From contig NZ_LRUC01000052.1 of NCBI RefSeq assembly GCF_001550095.1, positions 1 to 64,000 on the forward strand: a stretch of 64,000 bases of DNA, given 5' to 3'. The stretch is from Celeribacter ethanolicus (GTDB lineage Bacteria > Pseudomonadota > Alphaproteobacteria > Rhodobacterales > Rhodobacteraceae). Shown here one piece after another: positions 1 through 8,662 of this stretch (its first letter is position 1; every line of letters begins with the position of its first letter). A program made the position numbers and the translations under genes. Below the pieces are notes generated by a model. That model searched no databases. It saw only the letters and a program-made list of their open reading frames with translations, and was not told where the DNA came from.

Positions 1-1890
1 TACGAGGATCTGTACCGCCGCTCGGTGGAGGATCCGGTGTCCTTCTGGGCCGAGCAGGGCAAGATCCTCGACTGGATGGAACCCTACACCCAGGTGAAGA
101 AGACCTGTTTCGATTTCGGTCGCGTCGACATCAAATGGTACGCCGACGGCGTTCTGAACGTCTCTGCCAACTGCATCGACCGCCATCTTGCGCGCAAATC
201 CTTGCAGACCGCGATCATTTTCGAGCCCGACGATCCCAACGAACCCGCCCGCCACATCACCTACAAGGAGCTCTCCGACAAGGTGAACCGCATGGCCAAC
301 GTGCTCCTGAGCCAAGGCGTCATGCGCGGCGATCGGGTTGTGATCTACCTGCCGATGATCCCCGAGGCCGCCTATGCCATGCTCGCCTGTGCCCGCATCG
401 GCGCGATCCACTCCATTGTTTTCGCAGGATTTTCCCCGGACGCGCTCGCCAACCGCATCAACGATTGCGGCGCAAAACTCGTCATCACCTCCGACACAGC
501 ACCCCGCGGCGGCCGTCGCACGCCTTTGAAGGCCAACACCGACGCCGCCCTGCTGCACTGTTCCGACAAGGTCCGCTGCCTCGTCGTCAAGCACACCGGC
601 GATCAGATCTCCTGGGTGCAGGGCCGCGATGTCGACGTCAAATACCTGATGGAACACGCCAGCCCCGATTGCCCGCCGCGCCCGATGAATGCCGAAGACC
701 CGCTCTTCATCCTCTACACCTCGGGCTCCACCGGCAAACCCAAAGGCGTCGTCCACAGCTCAGGCGGCTATCTGGCCTATGCAGCACTCACCCATAAATA
801 CGTCTTCGACTACCACGACGGCGACGTCTTCTGGTGCACCGCCGATGTCGGCTGGGTCACCGGCCACAGCTACATCGTCTACGGCCCGCTCGCCAACGGC
901 GCCACCACCGTGATGTTCGAAGGCGTGCCGACCTACCCCGACGCCGGCCGGTTCTGGGCCGTTTGCGAAAAGCACAAGGTCAACCAATTCTACACCGCCC
1001 CCACAGCGCTGCGCTCCCTCATGGGCCAGGGCAACGAATGGGTCGAGAAATACGACCTCTCCTCGCTCAAAGTGCTGGGCTCCGTCGGTGAGCCGATCAA
1101 CCCGGAGGCCTGGAACTGGTACAACGAGGTCGTCGGCAAGGGGAACTGCCCGATCGTCGACACCTGGTGGCAGACCGAAACCGGCGGGCATCTTCTGACC
1201 CCGCTGCCGGGCGCGATCCCGACCAAACCGGGCTCCGCCACCCTGCCCTTCTTCGGCGTGCAACCGGTCATTCTGGATGCCACCACCGGCGAGGAAATGA
1301 CCGAGACGGAGGCCGAAGGCGTCCTCTGCCTCAAGGACTCCTGGCCCGGCCAGATGCGCACCGTCTGGGGCGATCACGAACGCTTCCAAGAGACCTATTT
1401 CCAGCAATACAAAGGCTATTACTTCTCCGGCGACGGCTGCCGCCGCGATGCCGATGGCTATTACTGGATCACCGGCCGCGTCGACGACGTGATCAACGTG
1501 TCGGGCCACCGCATGGGCACCGCCGAGGTCGAAAGCGCCCTCGTCGCCCACGCCAAGGTCGCCGAAGCGGCGGTCGTCGGCATGCCGCACGAGCTCAAGG
1601 GCCAGGGCATCTACGCCTATGTGACGCTGATGAACGACGTCGAACCCTCCGACGCGCTGCGTGCGGAACTGGAGAAATGGGTCCGCACGGAAATCGGCCC
1701 GATCGCCAAACCGGACTTCATCCAATGGGCGCCGGGCCTGCCCAAGACCCGCTCCGGCAAAATCATGCGCCGCATCCTGCGCAAAATCGCCGAGAACGAC
1801 ACAGGCTCCCTCGGCGACATCTCAACCCTCGCCGAACCTCAGGTCGTCGACGAGCTCATTCAGAATTCGCTCTATCACCTCAAGAAGTGA
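1..1890 (+). CDS. acs: Acetyl-CoA synthetase (AMP-forming), 5' end missing
   Basis: Makes acetyl-CoA from acetate, ATP and CoA through an acetyl-adenylate. The reading frame is open from base 1, so the start lies outside the window; about 630 residues are present of a family length near 650. Visible motifs are the adenylation P-loop [11 protein letters not shown] near codon 240, [10 protein letters not shown] (substrate and ATP binding), [17 protein letters not shown], and the C-terminal [11 protein letters not shown], whose lysine after SG is the one needed for adenylation and regulated by acetylation in this family. A strong terminator follows 55 bases after the stop, so it is the last gene of its transcript. 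The call is secure; only the upstream context is unknown. Confidence 0.97.
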   Translation, partial: YEDLYRRSVEDPVSFWAEQGKILDWMEPYTQVKKTCFDFGRVDIKWYADGVLNVSANCIDRHLARKSLQTAIIFEPDDPNEPARHITYKELSDKVNRMANVLLSQGVMRGDRVVIYLPMIPEAAYAMLACARIGAIHSIVFAGFSPDALANRINDCGAKLVITSDTAPRGGRRTPLKANTDAALLHCSDKVRCLVVKHTGDQISWVQGRDVDVKYLMEHASPDCPPRPMNAEDPLFILYTSGSTGKPKGVVHSSGGYLAYAALTHKYVFDYHDGDVFWCTADVGWVTGHSYIVYGPLANGATTVMFEGVPTYPDAGRFWAVCEKHKVNQFYTAPTALRSLMGQGNEWVEKYDLSSLKVLGSVGEPINPEAWNWYNEVVGKGNCPIVDTWWQTETGGHLLTPLPGAIPTKPGSATLPFFGVQPVILDATTGEEMTETEAEGVLCLKDSWPGQMRTVWGDHERFQETYFQQYKGYYFSGDGCRRDADGYYWITGRVDDVINVSGHRMGTAEVESALVAHAKVAEAAVVGMPHELKGQGIYAYVTLMNDVEPSDALRAELEKWVRTEIGPIAKPDFIQWAPGLPKTRSGKIMRRILRKIAENDTGSLGDISTLAEPQVVDELIQNSLYHLKK

Positions 1891-1944
1891 GGATGTACGA
1901 AACCGCAATAGAGTTCACATCACGAACAACCTCCGAAAAATCGC

Positions 1945-1976
1945 AAAGGTCGCCCACTCGGGCGGCCTTTCTTTTT
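1945..1976 (+). terminator. Rho-independent terminator after acs
   Basis: The stem AAAGGTCGCCC / GGGCGGCCTTT (one G-U pair) closes a 4-base loop and is followed by a T-rich run (CTTTTT). It sits 55 bases after the acs stop. Confidence 0.85.
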
Positions 1977-1993
1977 GCAGAAACGCCAGAGCC

Positions 1994-2110
1994 TCAGCAC
2001 CGCAGCACCTGATGCCATTCCGCCCGCAGCCCCGCTTGCGGAACAATATGCCAAACCAGCGTCAAAACCGCCGCCGCGCTCAGGTCTTTCGGAAATTTAT
2101 GACACTGCAT
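1994..2110 (-). CDS. Possible small protein, 38 aa, unknown
   Basis: A short frame on the minus strand, convergent with acs, starts MQCHKFPKDLSAAAVLTLVW and ends WHQVLRC. Its main support is a near-ideal ribosome binding site, AGGAGAG at 2117-2123, six bases before the ATG. The middle (about residues 11-23) is hydrophobic, but no domain is recognised. It lies in the otherwise geneless stretch 1891-2292, where the only other thing I see is the acs terminator. An alternative is a chance frame in GC-rich DNA. Confidence 0.4.
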   Translation of the reverse strand: MQCHKFPKDLSAAAVLTLVWHIVPQAGLRAEWHQVLRC

Positions 2111-2292
2111 GGCAGCCTCTCCTGTTTCAGACCACCAATGTCGCCCCTAAACCCCTTCCAAACGCTTAATTCCCGGGCTTGCCCCTGCAACATTTCATTA
2201 AAATTGTCGCAATCCCGGCTTCTCCACAAAAAAGCGCCCTCACAGAGCGCAACCTCCACAGAATCTTAACCTTGATCGGCCCAGCATCCGAC

Positions 2293-3179
2293 ATGGACAC
2301 ACGCGAGATCACAGACGAGATCCACTGGGAGGAGCTGGCCGACACGGTCGATGCGCCGCTGTCGCAGCGCTGGCTCTATGGCGAGGCCGCGAAACGCATC
2401 GGGCGCGACGCCCGCCGCTTTGTCATCTCGGACGCCCGCAGACCCGTGGCCCTTGCGCAGGTCCTGCATCGCCCTATCCTTGGTGCCAAGATCAGTGTCG
2501 CGCTCCGCGGCCCGCTGTTTCTCAACGCCGCGCCCGACAAGGCGACCGAACAAGCGGTGGTTCAAAGCCTGCGCGCCGCCCTGCCCTTTGGCCTCAAACT
2601 CATGAGCCCGGACAGCCGCCTGCCCGGCACACTCGGCCGTCTCGGCCTGACGCCCGCGCCCGAAGTGGTGGAACTGGACCTGCGCCCGCCGCTCTCCGAC
2701 ATGCGCCTAGGCCTCAATGGAAAATGGCGCAACGCCCTGAAAAAAGCCGAAAAATCAGACCTGCATGTGACCCGTCTCGCGCCCTCGCCCTCGGTCTTGC
2801 GGCCCTATCTCCTGTTGGAAAAACACCAACAGGCGCAGCGGCATTACCGCGGCCTGCCGCCCGAATTCGCCCTCGCTCTGCAAGATGTCGCGCCGAAATC
2901 CCTACGGTTGTTCGAGGTGGATGACGCCTTCATGCTGTTCATCCTGCACGGCACCTCGGCCACCTATCAGATCGGTCATACCGGCCCGCGCGGCCGCGCG
3001 GCCGCGCGGTGAACGCCCACAATCTGATCCTTTGGGAGGCGATCAAGCGGCTGAAACTCGAAGGCGTGCGCAAGCTCGATCTCGGAACGATCGACACAAG
3101 GCGCGCGCCCGATCTCGCCCGGTTCAAGCTGCGCACCGGGGCCACCGCCCGCGTCCTCTCCCCCGCCGCACTGATGTGA
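2293..3179 (+). pseudogene. GNAT/FemAB-like N-acetyltransferase, frameshifted by an 8-bp duplication
   Basis: The frame from ATG 2293 codes 239 residues and stops at 3010-3012, just after the GC-rich repeat 2992-3007. Removing one 8-bp repeat unit joins it to a second frame (GPRGRAVNAHN...) running to the TGA at 3177-3179 and restores a 292-residue protein. The restored protein looks like a BioF2/FemAB-type acetyltransferase of the GNAT fold: MDTREITDEIHWEELADTV at the N-terminus, GKWRNALKKAEKSDL near residue 145, and the terminal fold in the second frame (LILWEAIKRLK, LDLGTIDTRRAPDLARFK). Substrate is unknown. No clear ribosome binding site precedes the ATG. It could be a true mutation, a reversible slippage switch, or a sequencing error in a GC-only tract. 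Confidence 0.75.
2992..3007 (+). repeat. Tandem 8-bp duplication (GGCCGCGC x2)
   Basis: Two exact head-to-tail copies of GGCCGCGC at 2992-2999 and 3000-3007 lie inside the acetyltransferase gene. A single copy keeps the frame open; two copies bring in the stop at 3010. The copies are flanked by further CGCGC sequence that would favour slippage. Confidence 0.9.
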
Positions 3180-3198
3180 TCCCCCTCAGCCCAGCTCC

Positions 3199-3522
3199 TC
3201 AATCCCCTGTCCGGTAATATTTCCGCCGCGCTTCCACCTCGATGTCGAGCCGGAGCTGCACCTGCGCAATCCGCCGGATCAGCGCCTTACGAGCCTCCGC
3301 CTCCACCGTCTCCTTCAACTGCGCATTCAACGCCTCGATCTCTTTGCGCATTTCGAATTCGCGCGGCACCACACCTGCCTCCGCCATGATGCGAAACCCC
3401 GCCGCGTCCGTGTCATTGCCGCTGCGCGTGTTGAGCGGCTTGCCCGCCCCTTTCAGATTGTCGAGTTGTCCCTCGGCCTGCGCTTTGAGGATCTGACGTT
3501 CACTGAGAGAAGACCATTTCAT
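3199..3522 (-). CDS. DUF1992 domain protein (DnaJ-C28 conserved domain)
   Basis: A 107-residue cytoplasmic protein. The N-terminal signature (ISERQI-like LSERQILKAQAEGQLDNL, then GAGKPL and the glutamate-rich EFEMRKEIEALNAQL) is that of DUF1992, the conserved domain of DnaJ homolog subfamily C member 28. There is no J domain here, as usual for the bacterial forms, whose function is unknown. The rest is charged helix, probably coiled. It is transcribed divergently from the MarR gene at 3605 across an 82-base gap holding a perfect dyad, so the two may share control. Confidence 0.85.
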   Translation of the reverse strand: MKWSSLSERQILKAQAEGQLDNLKGAGKPLNTRSGNDTDAAGFRIMAEAGVVPREFEMRKEIEALNAQLKETVEAEARKALIRRIAQVQLRLDIEVEARRKYYRTGD

Positions 3523-3545
3523 CGCGCATCCTTTCGGCTCAATTC

Positions 3546-3560
3546 GTCAACTTAGTTGAC
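3546..3560. promoter_or_regulatory. Perfect dyad, probable MarR operator
   Basis: GTCAAC-TTA-GTTGAC is a perfect 15-base inverted repeat between the divergent DUF1992 and MarR genes. Its size and position suit a MarR dimer that represses its own gene. Assignment is by position only. Confidence 0.6.
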
Positions 3561-3604
3561 AATATAGGCCGCCTGTCGCACAACCGCAAGAAAAGGACGA
3601 CGCG

Positions 3605-4066
3605 ATGACAGACATGACAGAGATGAGCCTCGCCGATCAGCTTTACGCAGGCATTCAACTGACCCGACCGCTCCTGCGCAACATCACCGCGCGGGTCGAG
3701 CATGACCTCGCGGGCACCGGCATCACCGTCGGCCAGCGCGCCATCCTTGAGGCGCTGCTCACGCTCGGGAAGGCCACCGCACCGCAGATCACCGCGCATC
3801 TCGATGTGACGCGGCAATTCGTCGGGCGCGAGATCAAGATTCTGCATGATGAGGGCAAGCTCCTGCGCGTCGACAACCCGCGCCACCGCGCCTCGAAACT
3901 CTACCGTCTCTCGGAAGAGGCCCGCGCCATCATCACCGCCATCCGTATCCGCGAAGCCCGCGAGATCGCGGCGTTTTCCAAAGGCTTCACGGCAGAAGAA
4001 ATCCGGGGGTTCTACAAGATCCTGTCCACGCTCAACCGGGAGTTTTCCCAAATAAAAACCAAGTAA
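3605..4066 (+). CDS. MarR family transcriptional regulator
   Basis: A 153-residue winged helix-turn-helix regulator of the MarR/SlyA type. The N-terminal dimerisation helix (LADQLYAGIQLTRPLLRN) leads into the HTH (VGQRAILEALLTLGKATAPQ, then ITAHLDVTRQFVGREIKIL), and the wing carries the typical basic turn (VDNPRHRASKLYRLSEEA, about residues 90-107). The C-terminal helix completes the dimer interface. No ligand can be inferred. It is divergent from DUF1992 and has a perfect dyad 45 bases before its start. The downstream PRC-barrel gene is 126 bases away and probably has its own promoter. Confidence 0.9.
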   Translation: MTDMTEMSLADQLYAGIQLTRPLLRNITARVEHDLAGTGITVGQRAILEALLTLGKATAPQITAHLDVTRQFVGREIKILHDEGKLLRVDNPRHRASKLYRLSEEARAIITAIRIREAREIAAFSKGFTAEEIRGFYKILSTLNREFSQIKTK

Positions 4067-4192
4067 ATCATTGTTTAAAATTGGATAATTTCACACCCTG
4101 TCCGGATTTTTGAAATTTTCAGGAACCCTGCACGCGTCTCGTTCATTGTCTCTGCATACCACATGCCAACGCATGAGTGAGAGGAGAAAACG

Positions 4193-4786
4193 ATGAAAAC
4201 CCTGACGCAGAAACTGATGACCACCGCAACCGCGATCACCCTTCTGGCCACCCCGGCGCTTGCCGAGATGACCAGCCAGACAGAGGCAGAGGTCACTTCC
4301 GATGACGTCACCATCGAACAGAATGCAGAGGCCGGCGCAACCGCCGACACGGGCATCTGGCAGGAGACCCAGGACGGCGCTGCCGATCTGGCGGACGCCA
4401 CCGGCGAGGCCGCATCCGAGGCCTGGGATGCCACAAAATCCGGCGCCGAGAAACTTGCCGATGCGCTCGCGACCTTCGGCAATGAGACCGTGACCGAGAT
4501 CACCGGCACCAAGGTCGTGACCGAGAACGGCACGGACATCGGCGAGATCGACGCCATCGTCACCGCCGAGGGCGGCATTATGGCCGTCGTGGGCATGGGC
4601 GGCTTCCTTGGCATCGGCGAGCATGACGTGCTGATCCCGGTGGACGAATTCGCCATGGTCGACGACAGCACCGTGATGATCGAAGGCGCAACCGAGGCCG
4701 AGCTCGAGGCCATGCCGGATGTCGATGTCTCCGCCTACACCGAAGTGGAGGGCGACATGACCCTCGAACAAGCGATGAATTCGTAA
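4193..4786 (+). CDS. Exported PRC-barrel domain protein
   Basis: A 197-residue periplasmic protein with a clear Sec signal peptide ending in ATPALA (cleavage near residue 24). The mature N-terminal half is acidic and Ala/Thr-rich (about residues 25-95). A PRC-barrel-like domain follows at about 100-175 (VTEITGTKVVTENGTDIGEI, GGIMAVVGMGGFLGIG, DVLIPVDEFAMV). PRC barrels bind RNA or proteins; exported versions in alphaproteobacteria have no settled role. A good ribosome binding site (GAGAGGAG) precedes the ATG. It is a single-gene unit with a strong terminator just after it. Confidence 0.8.
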   Translation: MKTLTQKLMTTATAITLLATPALAEMTSQTEAEVTSDDVTIEQNAEAGATADTGIWQETQDGAADLADATGEAASEAWDATKSGAEKLADALATFGNETVTEITGTKVVTENGTDIGEIDAIVTAEGGIMAVVGMGGFLGIGEHDVLIPVDEFAMVDDSTVMIEGATEAELEAMPDVDVSAYTEVEGDMTLEQAMNS

Positions 4787-4807
4787 CACGCCCTTTCGCC
4801 TGAAGGC

Positions 4808-4846
4808 GACCCCCCCGCCCGGATGGTCCTCCGGGCGGGGTCTTTT
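4808..4846 (+). terminator. Terminator after the PRC-barrel gene
   Basis: CCCCGCCCGGA pairs with TCCGGGCGGGG around a 6-base loop, followed by TCTTTT. It lies between convergent genes and may also stop transcription of the transporter operon from the other side. Confidence 0.8.
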
Positions 4847-4863
4847 GTCAGAATGTCAAAGAC

Positions 4864-5847
4864 TTACTGAAGCGCCGCGTCGGTGATCTCAAGCGTATAG
4901 GCGCCTTCCGGCTCCTTGGTGATCACCGGATCGGAGCCGCCGGACAGGAGCGACGCCACCGTGCGTTCATAGTCCGCAACGTCCAGCGCGCCGTTCGAAC
5001 CGGCGGTCAGTTTGGCAACCTCGGTCATCATGCGCACCTGATGCTTCATGGTCTGCGCGCCAGTCTCGTCGTATTCGAGCACGATCTCGGCGGCCTCTTC
5101 CGGATTCTCCTCGGCGTATTTCCAGCCCTCCATGGAGGCCTTCACGAAACGCACCATCTTCTCCTTGAAGGCTTCGTCGGAGAGGTTCTCTTCGAGCACA
5201 TAAAGACCGTCTTCCAGCGTCGCCACGCCCTGATCCTCATACTTGAAGGTGATGAGATCGTCGGCGGAAATGCCCGCATCAATCACCTGCCAGTATTCGT
5301 TATAGGTCATGGTGGAGATACAGGCCGCCTGCTTCTGCAACAGCGGATCGACGTTGAAGCCCTGTTTGAGCACGGTCACACCGCCCTCGGAGCCATCGGT
5401 CGGGATGTCGAGTTTGCCCATCCAGGACAGGAACGGATATTCGTTGCCGTAGAACCAGACGCCCAGCGTCTTGCCCGGAAAATCTTCCGGACCGGTGATG
5501 CCCGTCTCTTTCAGGCAGGTCAGCATCATGCCGGAGCTCTTGTAAGGCTGGGCGATGTTCACAACCGGCGCACCGTTTTCACGCGCCGCCAGAGCCGACG
5601 GCATCCAGTCGACCATGACATCGGCCCCGCCGCCCAGGAGCACCTGCACAGGCGCAATGTCCGGGCCACCGGCCTTGATCGTCACATCGAGATCCTCGGC
5701 CTCGTAAAAGCCTTTCTCCAGCGCCACGTAATAGCCCGCGAACTGGGCCTGGGTGACCCATTTGAGCTGCAACGTCACCTCGTCGGCCGCAAAGGCACCG
5801 GAAGCCATGGCGGCGAGAGCGGCAGCGCTCGTCAGGAGTTTCTTCAT
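4864..5847 (-). CDS. ABC transporter substrate-binding protein, NMT1/THI5-like (probable pyrimidine importer)
   Basis: A 327-residue periplasmic binding protein with a Sec signal peptide (MKKLLTSAAALAAMASGAFA). The start at 5847 is set by the ribosome binding site GGAGG ten bases upstream. Family features are LQLKWVTQAQFAGYYVALEK, then EDLDVTIKAGGPD and GADVMVDWMPSAL, typical of NMT1/THI5 proteins that bind pyrimidine-like ligands. It is the last gene of the RutR-linked operon, after two permeases and an ATPase, and shares the operon with dihydropyrimidinase and the carbamoyl-beta-alanine hydrolase. Uracil, thymine, dihydropyrimidine or hydantoin import is therefore the best inference; the exact ligand cannot be read from sequence. 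Confidence 0.85.
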   Translation of the reverse strand: MKKLLTSAAALAAMASGAFAADEVTLQLKWVTQAQFAGYYVALEKGFYEAEDLDVTIKAGGPDIAPVQVLLGGGADVMVDWMPSALAARENGAPVVNIAQPYKSSGMMLTCLKETGITGPEDFPGKTLGVWFYGNEYPFLSWMGKLDIPTDGSEGGVTVLKQGFNVDPLLQKQAACISTMTYNEYWQVIDAGISADDLITFKYEDQGVATLEDGLYVLEENLSDEAFKEKMVRFVKASMEGWKYAEENPEEAAEIVLEYDETGAQTMKHQVRMMTEVAKLTAGSNGALDVADYERTVASLLSGGSDPVITKEPEGAYTLEITDAALQ

Positions 5848-5912
5848 CGTCTTACAACCTCCAAGTTGTGAATTTGGCCGGGGCGTTCCCCCCCGTGCCA
5901 TTGCAAATGCGG

Positions 5913-6749
5913 TTACCCGCGTTGGGACGGGTGCCAGAAGGTCACCCCCTTCTCGATCAACGACACCAGCCCGTAAAACGCCGATCCCGTGACAGCCGCC
6001 ACCGCAATCTCCGCCCAGACCATATCAAGGTTGAGACGTCCGACTTCGGTGGAAATCCGAAACCCCATGCCTTTGATGGGCGAGCCGAAGAATTCGGCGA
6101 CAATCGCGCCGATCAGCGCCAGGGTTGTCGCAATTTTAAGCCCGTTGAAAACAAAGGGCATGGCGGCCGGAAGCCGCAGTTTCAACAAGGTCTGACCATA
6201 GGACGCCGAATAGGTCCGCATCAGGTCGCGCTGCATCGAATCCGTCGCCTGCAACCCCGCCACCGTGTTCACCAGCACCGGGAAGAACACCATGACCACG
6301 ACCACGGCAGCCTTGGATTGCCAGTCGAAGCCGAACCACATCACAAGGATCGGTGCGATGCCGACGATCGGCAGGGCCGCGATGAAATTGCCGATCGGCA
6401 AGAGCCCGCGCTGCAAAAACGGCGAGCGGTCGATCAGCACCGCAGTGAGCACCGCAGCGCCGCAGCCGATAACATAGCCCGACAGTGCACCCTTGAAGAT
6501 CGTCTGTACGAAATCCTGCCACAGGATCGGCACGGAGGTCACGAGCCGGGCCCAGATCGCCGAGGGCGCCGGCAGGATGACGGGCGAGACCCCGAACAGC
6601 CGCACCACCATTTCCCACAAGAGAATCAAGGTGATGCCAAACAGAACTGGCACGACCCACTGGGTACTCTTGCGCATCGCGAACCGGGTATTGAGCCACC
6701 AGAGGCCCAACCAGACCGCAAGGACAAGAAGGACATAAAGCGGTTTCAT
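5913..6749 (-). CDS. ABC transporter permease (NMT1/SsuC type), second of a pair
   Basis: A 278-residue inner membrane permease with about seven hydrophobic segments. The EAA loop that contacts the ATPase is visible (YSASYGQTLLKLRLPAAMPF, about residues 192-211). Its start overlaps the stop of the preceding permease by four bases (ATGA), so the two are translationally coupled and presumably form a heterodimer. It has a longer N-terminal hydrophobic stretch than most SsuC-type permeases. It is predicted to import pyrimidines or reduced pyrimidines with the binding protein downstream and the ATPase upstream. Confidence 0.88.
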   Translation of the reverse strand: MKPLYVLLVLAVWLGLWWLNTRFAMRKSTQWVVPVLFGITLILLWEMVVRLFGVSPVILPAPSAIWARLVTSVPILWQDFVQTIFKGALSGYVIGCGAAVLTAVLIDRSPFLQRGLLPIGNFIAALPIVGIAPILVMWFGFDWQSKAAVVVVMVFFPVLVNTVAGLQATDSMQRDLMRTYSASYGQTLLKLRLPAAMPFVFNGLKIATTLALIGAIVAEFFGSPIKGMGFRISTEVGRLNLDMVWAEIAVAAVTGSAFYGLVSLIEKGVTFWHPSQRG

Positions 6750-7609
6750 TGCGCCATCCCCATCTTCTTGAGAACCACCCGTTCAAACACCCCCACCACG
6801 ATCACAAGCGCGGCCGCCAGCGCCGCGGCGGCGAACAGTGCCGACCAGATCTGGATCGTCTGACCGTAGTAAGACCCCGACAACAACCGTGCGCCAAGCC
6901 CGCGTGTCGCCCCGGACGGCAGTTCCGCCACGATGGTGCCCACCAGGGCCGCCGCCACGCCGACTTTCAGCGAGGCGAAGAGATAGGGCATCGAAGACGG
7001 CAGGCGCAGTTTCCAGAAGGTTTCCGCGCCGGAGGCATTGTAGGTCTTCATCAGGTCGAGCTGCATCTGATCCGGTGCGCGCAGCCCCTTCACCATGCCC
7101 ACCACGACCGGAAAGAACGACAGATAGGCCGCGATGATCGCCTTGGGGATCAGCCCGGAAATGCCCATCGAATTCAGAACCACGATGATCATCGGTGCAA
7201 TCGCCAGAATGGGAATGGTCTGCGATGCAATCGCCCAGGGCATCACCCCCAGATCCATCGCCTTGTTGTGCACGATCCCGACCGCCAGAGCGACGCCGCC
7301 CAGCGTGCCGATCCCGAAGCCCAGAAGCGTTGCCGACAGCGTGATCCAGCCATGGAACACGAGCGAGCGTTTCGAGGTGATCTTTTTCGCCACCGTCGTG
7401 TCCCAAAGCTCCGCCACCACCTGATGCGGTGCCGGAAGTTTCGGACGCTCCTGCGCCAGCGTGTCTGTCACCAGCGTGCCGAAGGTCACCTCCGTGCCCG
7501 CCCGCGCTGCCTGATCATAGGTCCACTGGCTGTTCATCTTGATCGCGGCACCATACCAGACGACCACGATCACGGCGAGAACGGTGAGAACCGGGACGAT
7601 CTTGTTCAT
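6746..7609 (-). CDS. ABC transporter permease (NMT1/SsuC type), first of a pair
   Basis: A 287-residue inner membrane protein. An N-terminal membrane anchor is followed by a roughly 60-residue periplasmic stretch, then the binding-protein-dependent transport domain. The EAA motif reads YNASGAETFWKLRLPSSMPY. It is paralogous to the permease it overlaps downstream. A 181-base gap separates it from the ATPase gene on the 5' side; I see no terminator there, so co-transcription is likely. Role: membrane half of the proposed pyrimidine importer. Confidence 0.88.
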   Translation of the reverse strand: MNKIVPVLTVLAVIVVVWYGAAIKMNSQWTYDQAARAGTEVTFGTLVTDTLAQERPKLPAPHQVVAELWDTTVAKKITSKRSLVFHGWITLSATLLGFGIGTLGGVALAVGIVHNKAMDLGVMPWAIASQTIPILAIAPMIIVVLNSMGISGLIPKAIIAAYLSFFPVVVGMVKGLRAPDQMQLDLMKTYNASGAETFWKLRLPSSMPYLFASLKVGVAAALVGTIVAELPSGATRGLGARLLSGSYYGQTIQIWSALFAAAALAAALVIVVGVFERVVLKKMGMAQ

Positions 7610-7790
7610 GCCAGGTTCTCCCCAAGACCCTCACGGCAAAGGGGGCTCAGCCACCATGCCTGCGGCAGTTTCCCATGATCAGCCCTGCGACATTTGGCGC
7701 CAAAAGAAGCATCGCGGTCGCCGACACGCCTCCGGCACATGTCCGGTGCTTTGCCACGTGGGCCAGGAGGGATTGTCTGTGCCAAATCTC

Positions 7791-8567
7791 TCATTCTGCA
7801 TGCCCCGCTCTGAGGCCCTCACGGACCCGGTGGGCGATCTTGATGAACTCTTCACTGTCGCGAATTTCGAGCGGTCGCTCTTTCGGCAGGGTGCTTTCGA
7901 TCACATCGGTGATCCGTCCGGGGCGTGGCGACATCACGACGATTTTGGTCGAGAGATACACCGCTTCGGGGATCGAGTGGGTCACGAAACCGATGGTCTT
8001 GTTGGTCGCCGCCCAGAGTTTCAGAACCTCTTCGTTCAGCTTGTCGCGGACGATCTCGTCCAAGGCGCCAAAGGGTTCATCCATCAGGAGAATTTCCGCA
8101 TCGAAGGCCAGCGCGCGGGCAATCGAGGCGCGTTGCTGCATGCCGCCGGACAATTGCCAAGGGTATTTCTTGCCAAAGCCCTTGAGGTCCACCAGATCGA
8201 GCACCTTCTCGACCCGGGCCGGGATATCCGGCTTCGGGAAATCCATGATTTCGAGCGGCAGGCGGATATTGCCCGCAATCGTGCGCCACGGGTACAGCCC
8301 CGCCGCCTGAAACACATATCCATAAGCCCTTGATTTTCTGGTCTCTTCCGGGGTCAACCCGTTGACCGTCAGCGTGCCGCCCGTCGGCGTCTCAAGCCCG
8401 GCGATACAGCGCAGAAACGTGGTCTTGCCGCAGCCCGACGGCCCGATGAAGGAGACGAACTCCCCCTTGTCGATCTGGAGATTGACGTCCTTGAGCGCAT
8501 GCACAGGCCCGTCGTTGGTCTGAAAGGTAAGATCGACGTTCTGCGCGTCGATGACTGGCTTTTTCAT
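7791..8567 (-). CDS. ABC transporter ATP-binding protein (SsuB/TauB type)
   Basis: A 258-residue ATPase for the importer downstream. Walker A is GPSGCGKTT (about residues 42-50), the Q-loop is [12 protein letters not shown], the signature is LSGGMQQR, Walker B is EILLMDEPF and the switch His is in FVTHSIPEA. The C-terminal [14 protein letters not shown] is typical of nitrate/sulfonate/taurine-type ATPases. It lies between dihydropyrimidinase (96 bases upstream) and the permeases. Confidence 0.92.
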   Translation of the reverse strand: MKKPVIDAQNVDLTFQTNDGPVHALKDVNLQIDKGEFVSFIGPSGCGKTTFLRCIAGLETPTGGTLTVNGLTPEETRKSRAYGYVFQAAGLYPWRTIAGNIRLPLEIMDFPKPDIPARVEKVLDLVDLKGFGKKYPWQLSGGMQQRASIARALAFDAEILLMDEPFGALDEIVRDKLNEEVLKLWAATNKTIGFVTHSIPEAVYLSTKIVVMSPRPGRITDVIESTLPKERPLEIRDSEEFIKIAHRVREGLRAGHAE

Positions 8568-8662
8568 TGGCTAATGTCTTTATACTCGCCGCGTTTTCGC
8601 GGTCTGTCCCCTGTTGTGCGGGCGGGCCTGAGACGGCCCCACCCTTTTCTTTGCCGTTTGGC

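Noticed and set aside
4121-4145. GGAAC...CGTT as an EcfG-type stress promoter before the PRC-barrel gene
   Set aside because: The two elements are only 13 bases apart; the EcfG consensus needs about 16-17.
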